A stretch of 64,000 bases of DNA from Mucilaginibacter kameinonensis (lineage in GTDB: Bacteria > Bacteroidota > Bacteroidia > Sphingobacteriales > Sphingobacteriaceae). Position 1 is the first letter of the stretch, and every line of letters begins with the position of its first letter. Positions 17,885-28,500 of this stretch are shown piece after piece. A program made the translations under genes and the position numbers. A model generated the notes under the pieces. That model was not told the origin of the DNA and searched no databases. It saw only the letters and a list, made by a program, of their open reading frames with translations. The stretch spans positions 1,012,670 through 1,076,669 of the forward strand of contig NZ_RCWZ01000005.1 of the NCBI RefSeq assembly GCF_003675385.1, read 5' to 3'.

Positions 17885-18952
17885 TTATTTATTCTTTTCA
17901 GCAAATTCTTGCATTGCGTCAATCAGCACGTAGATGCTGCTTATTGGCAATGCGTTGTAAATTGAAGCGCGGAAACCACCTACACTCCTGTGACCTTTGA
18001 TACCAACTATGCCACGTTCTTCGGCAAGTTTCAGGAATGGTTTTTCCAACTCAGGGTTTTCCATTACGAAGCAAACGTTCATTTTTGAGCGGTCTTCAAC
18101 AGCAGCCACTGCTTTGAACAATGGGTTGCGGTCAATTTCTTCATATAATACACGTGCTTTGGTAATGTTTTCCTGCTCAATAGCCGGAACGCCACCTTTT
18201 GCCTTTAACCATTTAAGGGTAAGCATAGATACGTAGATAGCAAATACCGGTGGAGTGTTGTACATTGAACCACCTTCAATTTGAGTTTGGTAGTTAAACA
18301 TTGCAGGGATCTTACGACCGGTTTTACCCAGCAGATCATCCTTAACAATAACCAAAGTAACACCTGCAGGGCCCATGTTTTTCTGAGCACCAGCATAGAT
18401 CAAACCAAAATCGGCAACGTTAACCACGCGGCTGAAAATGTCTGATGACATATCGCAAACCACCGGAACAGGCGATTTAAAGAACTCCTGTAACTGGGTA
18501 CCATAAATGGTATTGTTAGAAGTAATGTGGATATAAGCGGCATCGGACGGGATTTCAAAATCCTTTGGGATGTAAGTAAAGTTGGCCTCTTTTGATGACG
18601 CAACAACTTGAACTTCGCCAAAATATTTAGCTTCTTTTAAAGCTTTGTTTGCCCAAACGCCGGTTTCAACATAAGCAGCTTTACCGCTTTCTGGCAGCAA
18701 ATTGTAAGGAGCCAAAGCAAACTGGGTGCTTGCGCCGCCTTGCAGAAACAATACCGAATAACCTTCAGGAACGTTGAATAATTCTTTTACCAGGCTTACA
18801 GCTTCATCTAAAACAGCCTCAAACTCTTTTGATCGGTGCGAAATTTCAAGCAAAGAGAGTCCAGTACCATTAAAATCAATAACTGCTTCTGAAGCTTGCT
18901 TTAAAACTTCGTGTGGTAGAATGCCAGGTCCGGCACCAAAATTATGTTTCAT
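17885..18952 (-). CDS. serC: Phosphoserine aminotransferase
   Basis: 355 residues, class V aminotransferase of serine (and PLP) synthesis, converting 3-phosphohydroxypyruvate and glutamate to phosphoserine. The N-terminus KHNFGAGPGILPHEVL is a clear SerC signature, and the PLP lysine lies in YAGAQKNMGPAG. FLQGGASTQFALAPYNLL and the C-terminal GHRSVGGFRASIYNALP (phosphate-binding His/Arg) are also intact. It is the first gene of the serC-serA unit, with an AT-rich leader of about 200 bases upstream that must hold its promoter. Confidence 0.96.
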   Translation of the reverse strand: MKHNFGAGPGILPHEVLKQASEAVIDFNGTGLSLLEISHRSKEFEAVLDEAVSLVKELFNVPEGYSVLFLQGGASTQFALAPYNLLPESGKAAYVETGVWANKALKEAKYFGEVQVVASSKEANFTYIPKDFEIPSDAAYIHITSNNTIYGTQLQEFFKSPVPVVCDMSSDIFSRVVNVADFGLIYAGAQKNMGPAGVTLVIVKDDLLGKTGRKIPAMFNYQTQIEGGSMYNTPPVFAIYVSMLTLKWLKAKGGVPAIEQENITKARVLYEEIDRNPLFKAVAAVEDRSKMNVCFVMENPELEKPFLKLAEERGIVGIKGHRSVGGFRASIYNALPISSIYVLIDAMQEFAEKNK

Positions 18953-19153
18953 AAAATTAACGAATTGTAGGTTCTAAATACACTATTAGGAAGTTTGTAT
19001 TTTGTTGGGCCGAAGTTAATTAATTTGACAAAATATATAGACATTATTTACATTTTTTGAAAAAATATACAATTAATCAACAAAAGGCCCTTTGATTGCA
19101 AATAATTAAACTAACCCTACAGGGCTGGTAGTAATTATTGCCATTATAATAAA

Positions 19154-19804
19154 TTAGGGATGTTTAAGTTTTGATATCGCGGCCAGCTGGTCGGCCGACG
19201 AGAAGACTGAAGTACCTGCAACAAACACATTTGCTCCGGCTTCTATCAGTTTTGTTACATTGTTAGCGTCTACCCCACCGTCAATCTCAATTAACAGACC
19301 GGGATTTTTTTCGGCACTTAGTGTCCTGAGCTCTTTTATCTTTTTATAAGTATTCTCAACAAAGTGTTGTCCGCCAAAACCGGGATTAACCGACATGATC
19401 AAAACCATATCCAAATCGGCAACAATATCTTCCAGCATAAATACCGGAGTGGCCGGGTTAATGGCAACTGCAGCCTTACAACCTAATTGCCTAATAGCCT
19501 GAATGGTACGGTGTAAATGAGGGCAAGCTTCCTGGTGAACAGTGATGCTATCTGCTCCGGCATCTTTAAATGCTTTCAGGTAACGGTCGGGCTCAACAAT
19601 CATCAGGTGTACATCAAGCGGTTTGGTAGCATGTTTTTTTACGGCACTTATAACAGGGAAACCAAAAGATATATTCGGAACAAACATACCATCCATAACA
19701 TCAACGTGGATCCAGTCGGCTTCGCTGTTATTGATCATTTCGATATCGCGTTGCAGGTTGGCAAAATCGGCCGCTAAGATAGATGGGGCTATGAGGTGAT
19801 TCAT
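19154..19804 (-). CDS. rpe: Ribulose-phosphate 3-epimerase
   Basis: Pentose phosphate enzyme interconverting ribulose-5-P and xylulose-5-P, a TIM barrel of 216 residues. Visible motifs are LIAPSILAADFANL (first strand with conserved Ser), HVDVMDGMFVPNISFG (metal His/Asp), LDVHLMIVEPDRYL, VNPGFGGQHF and IEIDGGVDANN. I start at the ATG at 19804 (MNHLIAPS); two codons upstream the frame offers only a TTG. It is a monocistronic-looking gene upstream of serC on the same strand but separated by 200 bases. Confidence 0.96.
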   Translation of the reverse strand: MNHLIAPSILAADFANLQRDIEMINNSEADWIHVDVMDGMFVPNISFGFPVISAVKKHATKPLDVHLMIVEPDRYLKAFKDAGADSITVHQEACPHLHRTIQAIRQLGCKAAVAINPATPVFMLEDIVADLDMVLIMSVNPGFGGQHFVENTYKKIKELRTLSAEKNPGLLIEIDGGVDANNVTKLIEAGANVFVAGTSVFSSADQLAAISKLKHP

Positions 19805-19910
19805 ATGCAAATATATAAAACCCGATTACCCGCCCGCCGGTAAAGGGGAATTATTTTATGATATAAATGTAAAAAAATGGAACATATGTTTTAGCGGTTA
19901 TTAATCAGGC

Positions 19911-20155
19911 CGTCATCCCGAACTTGCTTCAGATCTCATTTGATAAGCTGTCTGCCAATCAAATCGCCTGTCGCGTGGGATGCTGAAACAAGTTCAGCAC
20001 GACATAATAAAATGGGTGTCATGCTGAGTGATTTAAATCCGTTGGCCTCTAAAGGAGAAACGACATTAATCAAGTAGGGGCTGTCACCCTGAGCCAGTCG
20101 AAGGGTCGCGCGCAGAGGCCCTCCCCACCATGCTTCGACTGGCTCAGCATGACAC
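19911..20155. repeat. Two adjoining palindromic intergenic elements (gtcatgctgag type)
   Basis: The 405-base gap between the rpe start and the downstream end of the barrel gene holds no gene. Element one has imperfect arms 19911-19932 and 19983-20003. Element two has arms 20081-20105 and 20129-20155 with a perfect 13-bp core (gagccagtcgaag 20091-20103 / cttcgactggctc 20133-20145). The wording (gtcatgctgag, cttcgactggctcagcatgac) is that of dispersed palindromes seen in many Bacteroidota gaps; a diverged copy is at about 39720-39795. Confidence 0.75.
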
Positions 20156-20209
20156 CAGTTTTGATTATATCATGGTAGGTTTTTCGAAACCCGCGGCAAT
20201 TTATCTTCC

Positions 20210-22798
20210 TTAAAACCTAAATCCAATAGAAACATAAGGCAGCGATCCTTCTTTTGAAAAGCCCATTACCGCCTCAATTAACACCAGCTGGGCAGGGATG
20301 ATGTATAAACCGCCACCATAGCCATCATGCCATCTGTCTGATGATTCGCCCGGAACCCATACCCTGCCTACATCGTTAAAGCCTATCAGGCCAAACGAAC
20401 CGGGTAACAGGTAAGATGTAAAGTCAAGCACTTTTAAGCGTAATTCGAGGTTGTTATAGGCCATTGTACGCCCGGTAAATCTATTGGTATGAAATCCCCT
20501 GAAATTTTGGAAGCCGCCCAATTTTAACTGTTGAAAATAGGCTGCATTACCTACCGTTGTTCCTAAACCTGTACGGTTAGCAATCACCAATACCGAATCC
20601 CTGTCGGGGTTCAAATAAAAGCTAAACTCGGATAACACCTGTCCATAAGTATTATGACTGCCCGAGCCGCCACCGCTAAAACCGCTTACGGTAGTTGTCC
20701 ATAATATGCCTTGCGTTGGTATAATGAGTTTGTTACGGGTATCCACCGTGGCGTTGGCTGTTAAACCGCCGTAAACCTTGGTGCCAAATACTTGCTCATC
20801 CGGGAACGCGGCATTATAACCATTTAAAAACCGTTCGGTATTATTTGAAGCCTTGCTGTTATAAAACTGACCGGCAATACCAGCGCTAACGTGTAATGTT
20901 CCAAAATCGCGGTGCAGGGAAACATCTCCCGTAACATAATCATAGCGGTTACGATAGTACGAGATCTTTCTGTCGTCTTTATTTTCAAAAACCGTATTGT
21001 TCCCTATGCCGAAGAAATTGCTCAGGTTATGCGGCCCACGCGATAGCAAGTTAATCTTCAGATCATTTTCGCCTATGGCTTTTTTCCAGTCGGCCATGTA
21101 GGTAAATAAAAACGACTTACGCTCCAACGAGTAATTGGTCAAAAACTCTTCGCGGAAAGCATATGGTTCTTTCCTAAAGCCATGCCGCTCGTACGAAAAA
21201 CCACCTATCAGCAAGACACCAACATCGTTACTGTAATTGGCCAGGATGATAGGCTCAAACCTGTCAAATTTAAAACTGGTTTTATCATAGTTATTTACAG
21301 CAGTATCTCTCGATGTCCGGTTTTTTGCCAGCGATGAAGGAGGCAGTACATTTTTTTGATCTGAACGGTCATAAATATAGGTGTTGCCCCTGTTATTCAA
21401 ACTGCTGTCTACCGCGAAGGTATCCATCCCATCCCCTCCTATCATTCGCACTATAATGGGCGATGGCGTTGAACCAGTAACTGTGAAAAGATCGTCACCA
21501 TCAAAACCATACATCCTAACCTCTTTGGTAACATCCGGTTTAAAAGTGCGCTGGTAGGTTACCTTGTCAATGCTGCCGTCTTTCTTAATCTTATTTATGG
21601 TAAGGGTGATATCGCCATTGGTTTCGTGAGCTACGGTAAATTTATCTGTTTTATCACTCGCCGGAACATCTACATATTTAGAAATGAACTTATAATACTC
21701 AAGCGCCTGTTTTTGCAAGATGTTGCGCCTTGCTATCATCTTACGGATAATCTCCGAGCCCGAAAGCTGATAAATGGTATCAGGCATCAAACGCACCGCT
21801 TTTTTGATCAGGTCATCAGTAAGTTTACTTTGCACGTAGGCTATCTGTTGTTTCCAGTCGTCTTCGCTCAATTGGTTCAGAAAATAACGGTCGAAGTAGC
21901 GGGCATTAAAGTTCCATCCGTTGATGTCCCTGATTTCATCGCTATAGCCCTGAAATTTTGATTTGAGCCACTGGTGTGCCACTATCCACGGTAAAACACC
22001 CGAAGTTTTATAATAAACCTGGTCGCGATCACGCGGAACGGGTTCATAAACGGTTTCGTGCTTGCCATCTATTTTTTCCCAGCGCCATTGGTCTTCATGC
22101 CTGTCCCAATCACCCAAAAGCATATCCAGCAGTCGGGCGCGAAGTACGGTCTTTTGATCAACGCGGTTATCGTTATCATCCTGCAGCTTGCGCTGTACCT
22201 TTTCGGTATTATCGGTTTTATCGGCATCAAGCGGCTCTCGTTCTTCAAACAAAAATACCTGGTTGGCAAAATCCTTTTGATATTCGCCAAAAGTAGGATC
22301 ATCCGGAACGTAGACAATTTTCGGATTGGAATGCGGCACGCCCAGGGCCTCGGCCAGTGGCGGAACCGTAAGTGCAGAAAACGGATGCGCGGCTGATACC
22401 TGGTCTTGCAGGATATCTTTAGCTACGGTAGGTCTTAAATCAACAGGCAACCCTTTTTCGGGATATTTTTGGATAGTTCGTAACACCCATTGCTGGCCGG
22501 TTGGATCCTGAAGACGTAATGATTTGGTTTGCTTACCTCCGCCACGTTGCAATATCTTCAGTCCACCTTTTTCGGTAGTTAGATGAAATACAGGCAAAGT
22601 AACCGGAGCAGCCCAGAGTTTGCGGTAATTATCGCCAAGAAAAAATTGATGAGTCCCGCTTACATTATTATATGATGGCTCGATAGCCAGTTTAACGCTA
22701 TCTGCTCTTGTTTGGGCGTAAGAAATGTGACCGGCTAAGCCTATTAAGCCCGCCGTTAAAAAAAAGGATAAAGCTTTGAACAGTTTTGTGCCGCTCAT
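20210..22798 (-). CDS. Kinase-like domain plus outer-membrane beta-barrel protein (paralogue of the 25550-29155 product)
   Basis: 862 residues from ATG 22798 (seven codons upstream is only a TTG). A signal peptide ends near SYAQ. Residues about 60-330 match the middle region of the 1201-residue neighbour and look like an atypical protein-kinase fold: a Gly-rich GGGKQTKSLRL, WVLRTIQKYPEK with a candidate beta-3 Lys (about K111), FLFEER as hinge, LLGDWDRHEDQWRW (about 228-241) as catalytic loop and VPRDRDQVYY (about 255-264) as metal motif. From about 530 onward it is a surface-antigen/BamA-type barrel ending in SIGFRF. The phosphoesterase of its paralogue is missing. Similar proteins are annotated as BamA/TamA-family or metallophosphatase-like. 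The kinase reading is my inference. Confidence 0.7.
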   Translation of the reverse strand: MSGTKLFKALSFFLTAGLIGLAGHISYAQTRADSVKLAIEPSYNNVSGTHQFFLGDNYRKLWAAPVTLPVFHLTTEKGGLKILQRGGGKQTKSLRLQDPTGQQWVLRTIQKYPEKGLPVDLRPTVAKDILQDQVSAAHPFSALTVPPLAEALGVPHSNPKIVYVPDDPTFGEYQKDFANQVFLFEEREPLDADKTDNTEKVQRKLQDDNDNRVDQKTVLRARLLDMLLGDWDRHEDQWRWEKIDGKHETVYEPVPRDRDQVYYKTSGVLPWIVAHQWLKSKFQGYSDEIRDINGWNFNARYFDRYFLNQLSEDDWKQQIAYVQSKLTDDLIKKAVRLMPDTIYQLSGSEIIRKMIARRNILQKQALEYYKFISKYVDVPASDKTDKFTVAHETNGDITLTINKIKKDGSIDKVTYQRTFKPDVTKEVRMYGFDGDDLFTVTGSTPSPIIVRMIGGDGMDTFAVDSSLNNRGNTYIYDRSDQKNVLPPSSLAKNRTSRDTAVNNYDKTSFKFDRFEPIILANYSNDVGVLLIGGFSYERHGFRKEPYAFREEFLTNYSLERKSFLFTYMADWKKAIGENDLKINLLSRGPHNLSNFFGIGNNTVFENKDDRKISYYRNRYDYVTGDVSLHRDFGTLHVSAGIAGQFYNSKASNNTERFLNGYNAAFPDEQVFGTKVYGGLTANATVDTRNKLIIPTQGILWTTTVSGFSGGGSGSHNTYGQVLSEFSFYLNPDRDSVLVIANRTGLGTTVGNAAYFQQLKLGGFQNFRGFHTNRFTGRTMAYNNLELRLKVLDFTSYLLPGSFGLIGFNDVGRVWVPGESSDRWHDGYGGGLYIIPAQLVLIEAVMGFSKEGSLPYVSIGFRF

Positions 22799-22958
22799 GT
22801 GGTTTTGTAAGTAATGCAACAGTAGAATAATGCATATTACAAAATAGTTTTAATTAATGCACGAATAGCGGCGGGTTTAATAGGAAAATTTAATAACCTA
22901 TTGTCATGCTGACGCACGAAGGAGCTTCTTCGCTTTGCTCAAACGCTCTTAAAAAAAG

Positions 22959-23072
22959 CATGTCATTGCGAACGTAGTGTGGCAATCGCACGGGAGTATA
23001 ACCGCTCTGTATAGTATGCGATTGCCACGTCGCGCCCAAGCTCTTACCCGTTTCGCTCCTCGCAATGACATG
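22959..23072. repeat. Palindromic element (cattgcga ... tcgcaatg type)
   Basis: The 370-base gap between the GAF-type gene and the barrel gene is filled by this element and a fragment before it (22905-22950, gtcatgctgacgcacgaagg). Outer arms catgtcattgcga (22959-22971) and tcgcaatgacatg (23060-23072) are perfect, inner arms gtggcaatcgca (22979-22990) and tgcgattgccac (23017-23028) are perfect. Related copies occur at 48541-48640 and 48694-48766. Confidence 0.8.
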
Positions 23073-23168
23073 GCCTTTTAAACCAACATTTTCAATTGAT
23101 CTAAATATCCGAACAACTTTGGTGATAACACCAATAACGGCGTAAGGTTTCTTATAAATTTCGGTAAA

Positions 23169-25526
23169 TTAATTAGTCAGCAAGGGCAATTGATAATTAA
23201 CCCCAACGCGCAGGGCTTTCAAGCCGCTAACGCCCTGTAACTCCTCCAGTTCAAGATATTCCAGGTCATCAAGCAGGTAGCCTTGTACTTGCAGGTACCT
23301 GATGTATTCATCATACTCGGCAGCTTCTGTCGGGTTGAAATACACCATAGCTATTTTACCGGGTTGAGTAAGGCGCTCGAAAGTTCCGGCAATTAAAACT
23401 TTGTCGATACGTTTTTTGATCACCTCGTAGCGGATGTTGTAAGCGCCCTCAACATCAAAACGCCTTTCGTCATTCCTGAAGCTGATATCTATCGGGTTGG
23501 AATGGATAAAGATCAAATGTGTAGTCTGCAACGGACGAGATAGCTGCTCGCTAAGATCATTGGTCATCCGGGCTATCTCGGCCATTGACCGTAGCTGCCA
23601 CAAACGGATATTTTTAAGGTAAAGCGTATCAAAAACGCGTTGCGGCGCTATCGACTGCCCAATGTAAATATCGTACTCAACCCCATCGGTACGGAACTTT
23701 TCGAAATAACAGGGGAACGATTCCTGCACTTCTGTCTGAGCCTGTTCAAGATATTGGTTGATAGAAGTATTGATCAGCTGCATGGAAGTTTCCAGGCCTC
23801 GCCTGTGCTCAAATGAAGCCCCGGTTTCCTCATTCATAGCATCAAAATACAGGTCAATAATTTCCCGCTCGGCAGGATAATTATTTCTGAAATGTTCCAG
23901 GAAAGGATTAACATCATTATGCAGGAAAGTATCCAGCATCAACTCATCATTGGTAGTAATGTAACCACTGATGCGTTCAAGCCATTCTTCACATTTAGAT
24001 ACCAGTTTACCCGTAAGACTTAAATGAATATGATCATTCAGGTGCCTTAAGGTATCAATAAGTATTGTCAGCAGGCTTTTCAAATCCTCCTGCAGGGCGC
24101 TGTTTCGTTCTACTGTTGAATTGCGGATATCAATAGCGCCAAACAGCGGGTACACATGGCTAAACGATACCGTTTCAATTTCAGGGCTCTTTTTCTTCCT
24201 GCGTTTTTCTTTAAGATAATTCCACGCCACCTCATTAAATTTCCATTGAACAGATGGTTGTAGCGAAGTAAATTTATGTTTGATAACTCCCGCAATACGG
24301 GCCTCAAACTGATCGATACTGTTTTGAAGCAATTGCGCTATCAGCGGAATTGTAGCCTGTAATTTTGAAAGCAGTTTCTCATAAAAAACAATTTCCTTAT
24401 AAGAATACACTTCCATGATACCCACATTTTTCTTGTTGTAATACACCGGAAAAATGCCGTACGATTTAATGCCCGCCTGTTTCAAAACCTGCAAAAAAGG
24501 GAATTTACCTATTTTTTCATCGGTAATGGAATTAAAGAAAATTGGCCTTGGGTTTTGATTATAATCATCCACAACAGCGTCAAATGTTTCTTCCGCAAGG
24601 TTAAACTCTTTGGCAGCTTTTAACAAAATGCTTTTCGAGCATTCATCATTATCAAAAATGGGTTCGTTATTGATGGTCAAAAAAGGCATCAACCCAAATT
24701 CAATACCCGGACTTTCGGCAAGGGTTTTAAGCGAGCTGATGACGTGCGCATACTGCTCATCTTCATTTGACGAGTGATTAACCAGTTCGGTACGGATGTT
24801 TTCAAGCGCGTGAGTAAGGGTTATATCCGTCAAACTTATAATTGAAAACCCTTTAAATTTAAAGATATTAAGCGGTAATACCTGCTCAATTAACTCCAAG
24901 CTTGCATGCGAGTGTAAATAGGGTTCGATAGTATCAAAGCTAAGCTCCGGCAGTTCGCCATTCAATTCAATCTCTACAAAGCGTGGATCAGTCACGATAT
25001 TAAAATACCTGGAAAGGCCTGTTTCGGGATCCTCGTATGAAAACAGCAACTCATTTTTCATTGCCGTTGAAAAACCATACATCCGCTCAAGGATGAGGTT
25101 ATAAATAAACCGTTTTTGCCTATCGCTGAACATATCATTCTTGGGCACATTCAACGCGTACAGGTTAGAATGGTGACTTGAATGAAAATCATAAAAAGCT
25201 TCGGTGCTGAAAAAGATCTTATCGGGTACCGGTGTGCTCAGCGCCCAGTAAAATTCCTTTTCGTTGGCTATTGGCGGGGTGAGTATAGAGTAAATAAGCT
25301 CCAGCATTTCCCTGTATTTTTCGGCGTCAGATGGCCGCATGTCCAGGTCAATGCAAATATCATGCTCAAAACGGCCCAGCACGTAGCGATAAAACTCGCT
25401 TTTGAGCGTTTTTTCGGTGGCAATCCGTTCTTTCAAATGCTCAACGAAGGGGTTAAATGTCAGGCATGTTTCAACCTGGCAAATGCTGCATTCGTTTTTG
25501 CTTATATTAAGTACTTCTGTATGCAT
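23169..25526 (-). CDS. Large cytosolic GAF-type protein of unknown function
   Basis: 785 residues, no signal peptide or membrane helix. The N-terminus has a short cysteine cluster (NECSICQVETC). A GAF-like segment lies around residues 290-410 (NPRPIFFNSI, GIFPVYYNKKNVGIMEVYS). A distinctive block YPLFGAIDIRNSTVERNS sits around residue 465; the rest is mostly helical and acidic. I recognise it as a Bacteroidota family usually named GAF domain-containing protein, but its function is not known to me. It lies 23 bases downstream of the phosphoesterase-kinase-barrel gene on the same strand, so it is very probably the end of that transcript, a cytosolic partner to a surface protein. Confidence 0.7.
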   Translation of the reverse strand: MHTEVLNISKNECSICQVETCLTFNPFVEHLKERIATEKTLKSEFYRYVLGRFEHDICIDLDMRPSDAEKYREMLELIYSILTPPIANEKEFYWALSTPVPDKIFFSTEAFYDFHSSHHSNLYALNVPKNDMFSDRQKRFIYNLILERMYGFSTAMKNELLFSYEDPETGLSRYFNIVTDPRFVEIELNGELPELSFDTIEPYLHSHASLELIEQVLPLNIFKFKGFSIISLTDITLTHALENIRTELVNHSSNEDEQYAHVISSLKTLAESPGIEFGLMPFLTINNEPIFDNDECSKSILLKAAKEFNLAEETFDAVVDDYNQNPRPIFFNSITDEKIGKFPFLQVLKQAGIKSYGIFPVYYNKKNVGIMEVYSYKEIVFYEKLLSKLQATIPLIAQLLQNSIDQFEARIAGVIKHKFTSLQPSVQWKFNEVAWNYLKEKRRKKKSPEIETVSFSHVYPLFGAIDIRNSTVERNSALQEDLKSLLTILIDTLRHLNDHIHLSLTGKLVSKCEEWLERISGYITTNDELMLDTFLHNDVNPFLEHFRNNYPAEREIIDLYFDAMNEETGASFEHRRGLETSMQLINTSINQYLEQAQTEVQESFPCYFEKFRTDGVEYDIYIGQSIAPQRVFDTLYLKNIRLWQLRSMAEIARMTNDLSEQLSRPLQTTHLIFIHSNPIDISFRNDERRFDVEGAYNIRYEVIKKRIDKVLIAGTFERLTQPGKIAMVYFNPTEAAEYDEYIRYLQVQGYLLDDLEYLELEELQGVSGLKALRVGVNYQLPLLTN

Positions 25527-25549
25527 TTTAAAATTTCAATTTACCCTTA

Positions 25550-28500
25550 TTAAAATCTGAAACTGGTTGAAAGATAAGGGTACCATCCTTCTTCAGAGTA
25601 AGCGGCAATCACTTTAATAACTGCAAGCCGTGCAGGCGCTACATAAAAGCCGGCACCGGTGCCGTTGTGCCATTTATCCGAGCTTTGCCCGTTTTCCCAA
25701 ACGCGGCCTATATCGTAAAAACCGATAACACCTATCTGTCCGGGAACAATATAGCTGGCAAAATCCGTTAGCTTAATACGCAGTTCCAGGTTATTATAAA
25801 AACTATGCTGACCGGCAAACCTGTACAACCTGTAGCCTAATAAATTATCCTGTCCGCCTAAAAACAGCGATTGATAAAAAGAGGTTTTTCCAATGGTAAT
25901 ACCACCGCCTACCCTATCGGCCAAAACAATACTGCTTTTAGCGTTCAGGCTCTTGTACAAAGCAACCTGGGGTATCAGTTGAGCAAAACTTGTGGAGTTA
26001 TTATTTAAACCTTTAAACTCCTGAAGTTTGATATTTATAAAGCTTCCCCAGGCCGGAAGTATCTTATTATTACGCTTATCGTTGGTAAAGTCAACAACTA
26101 TGCCAGCGTGTAATTTTGTTTTGTCAAAGGTATAACTGTCAGGCGCGTTTGTCAGTAACGGATATGTAATAAATCGGCCTGTATTGTCATCGATATTTAA
26201 ATTATAGTACTGAAACGCAGGGCCTACGGTTAATGAAGTGCCCGATTCGTTACGCCATCTGAAAGCTGGGCTAAACGTTAAGTTGGTAAAGCGTGTGCGG
26301 TGGTATTTACGGTAGTCGGCAACCTTGATAAACTGTGTTTCGTTGCCGCGGCCAAAAAAGTTGATATTATCCGGATAATCAAACTGACCGTTCATTAAAA
26401 AGTCGGCGTTACCAAAAGCGTGGATCCACTCGCCGCTATAACTGATCTTGAAAGCCTTTGTGCTAAACGAGTGGCTCGCAAACACGGTTTGCACATCATT
26501 ATAAGGTAGCTTTTGAAAACCTTCCTGGTGGGTGTATTTAAAACCAGCCCCAAGCAGTACACCTTCGTCCGGATTGTAAGAGATATTGGCCAGCGGCGCT
26601 ATCACGTTCATCAGGTTAACACGCAAGTATGAAGTATTAGCGCTATCCTTACTGATATGCTTGTTAACCTTTGATTCATCACCTGTGATGGTAAGCTTTT
26701 TTCCCCTGTCATACAGTTGCACCGTATTAACCGAGTTTACGATATTGTAGTTTTTGGTACCCGTGCTATCAATAAACCTCAACTTAATTGGCGATGTAGC
26801 ATTATCAAGGACTACCTTATCATCGCCACCGCTTACATAAATGCGGAGCTCTTTGGTAATATCGGGATGATAATTCTGGTTCATGAGGGTGTCCTTAACC
26901 TCGCCGTTTTTGTTGATCTTATTAATTACCACATTAAGGCTGCCATTAGGCTGATCCTTTACGGTTACCAGTTCGTTTTTATTAGAGGTATGGATATCAA
27001 CTATCTTATTGATGAATTTGTAATAGTATTCCATTTCGGCCGGGATGTTAGCGCGACGCTCTTTCAATTGCTTCAGCAATACATCATGCCTCAGTTTATA
27101 CGATGATTCTGGCAGGCGTCTTAACCCGGCCTCCAGCACCTCATCAGTTTCGGCAGCGACAAAATCATTTACAATTTTTGTCCACTGTTCATGACTGTAC
27201 TGAACAGATGGCCACCTTTGCATGAACATGGTTTTCCATAACGAATATTTGACACTGTAAATCTCTCCGCTAAAGCCCTGCAAGTTAGGCGCTATCCATG
27301 GTTGGGCGGCTATGGTTGGCAACACACCCTGATTGGTATAAAATACCTGGTCGCGGTCGCGCGGAACAGCGGTGTAAAACTTGCCTTTACCCTTGTCCTC
27401 GTCACGCCAGCGCCACTGATCGCCATGCCTGTCCCAATCGCCAATGAGTAGGTCGAGCAGGCGGGCGCGTAAAAATTCATCCCCGTCTACCGTGTTATCG
27501 TTATCCTCCAACATTTTGCCAATCATTTTTACGGTATTATCAGATTTACCGCCCGGTTCGCGCTCTTCAAGCAAACAAACCTTGTTTGCAAAAATATTAG
27601 CGTACTGCCCCAAAACCGGATCAGGCGATACCACGCCGATCATTGGGTTAGCATGCGGCACCCGGGCTGCTGTAGCCAGAGGAGGTACAATCAATGCGGA
27701 GAACGGATGTTGCGCACTCATGGCATCGTTAACCCAGTCTTTGGCAAAGGTTTCCTGGAACTCGTCTGGCAGGATCTTCTCCGGTTGCTTTTCTACACTA
27801 CGTAATACCCATTCTTTACCATCTTTATCAATTAAGCGTAATGAGTGTGTCTGGAAACCACCACCAATGCTTTCGGCCTTTAAACCGCCATGAATTTCTG
27901 AAAGCCTGATCACCGGCAGTTTGGTTTCGGCGGCCCATTCCTTCCGGTAATTTTCACCAAACCAGCGGCGGTGAAAATTGCTTACACTATCATATTTAGG
28001 ATGAACCCTTACAATCATGCTATCAACCTTAATAGGCGTATGCAGTGTATCAGGAACGTTTTTTACCGATGTATAGGGTTGCGTATAGGTAAATACCTGT
28101 TTAACACCCTGATCACTATCGATATAATAAGTAAACCGCATCCGCTTGTCTATCAGCATATCGGCAGTTACATAGCCTTGTGTGGCATCAGCAAAAAGCG
28201 AGTATTTACCTTTAATCGCATAAGTTTGCTTGGCTCCTGCCCCGCTTACTATCTGTACTTGTTTGCTTTTGATAAACTGCAGGCCATGCTCATGCCCGGC
28301 CACATGGATCAGGTTGGGAAAACCGGCAAAAACGCCGTCTACCTTTTTAATCATATCCTTATACAAAGGATGGCCAAGGTCTTCCGGATTGGAGAATGTA
28401 GAACGTAAAAACGGGTAAAGTGAACCTACAACAGGCAGCGGGATCCAAAGGTCTTTATTGGCTACGGTAAGCGGAAAGATGTGATCCTTAAGCGAAAAAT

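Noticed and set aside
19811..20209. CRISPR array or insertion sequence in the rpe-barrel gap
   Set aside because: The repeats are inverted pairs, not regularly spaced direct repeats, and there is no transposase or cas gene.
24090..24150. DIRNST block in the GAF-type protein as a class III nucleotidyl cyclase motif that could pair with the PycTM protein
   Set aside because: Only a first-Asp look-alike is present. I see no second metal Asp in a GDxxxxxFG context and no NxxxR transition-state motif, so a cyclase is not supported.
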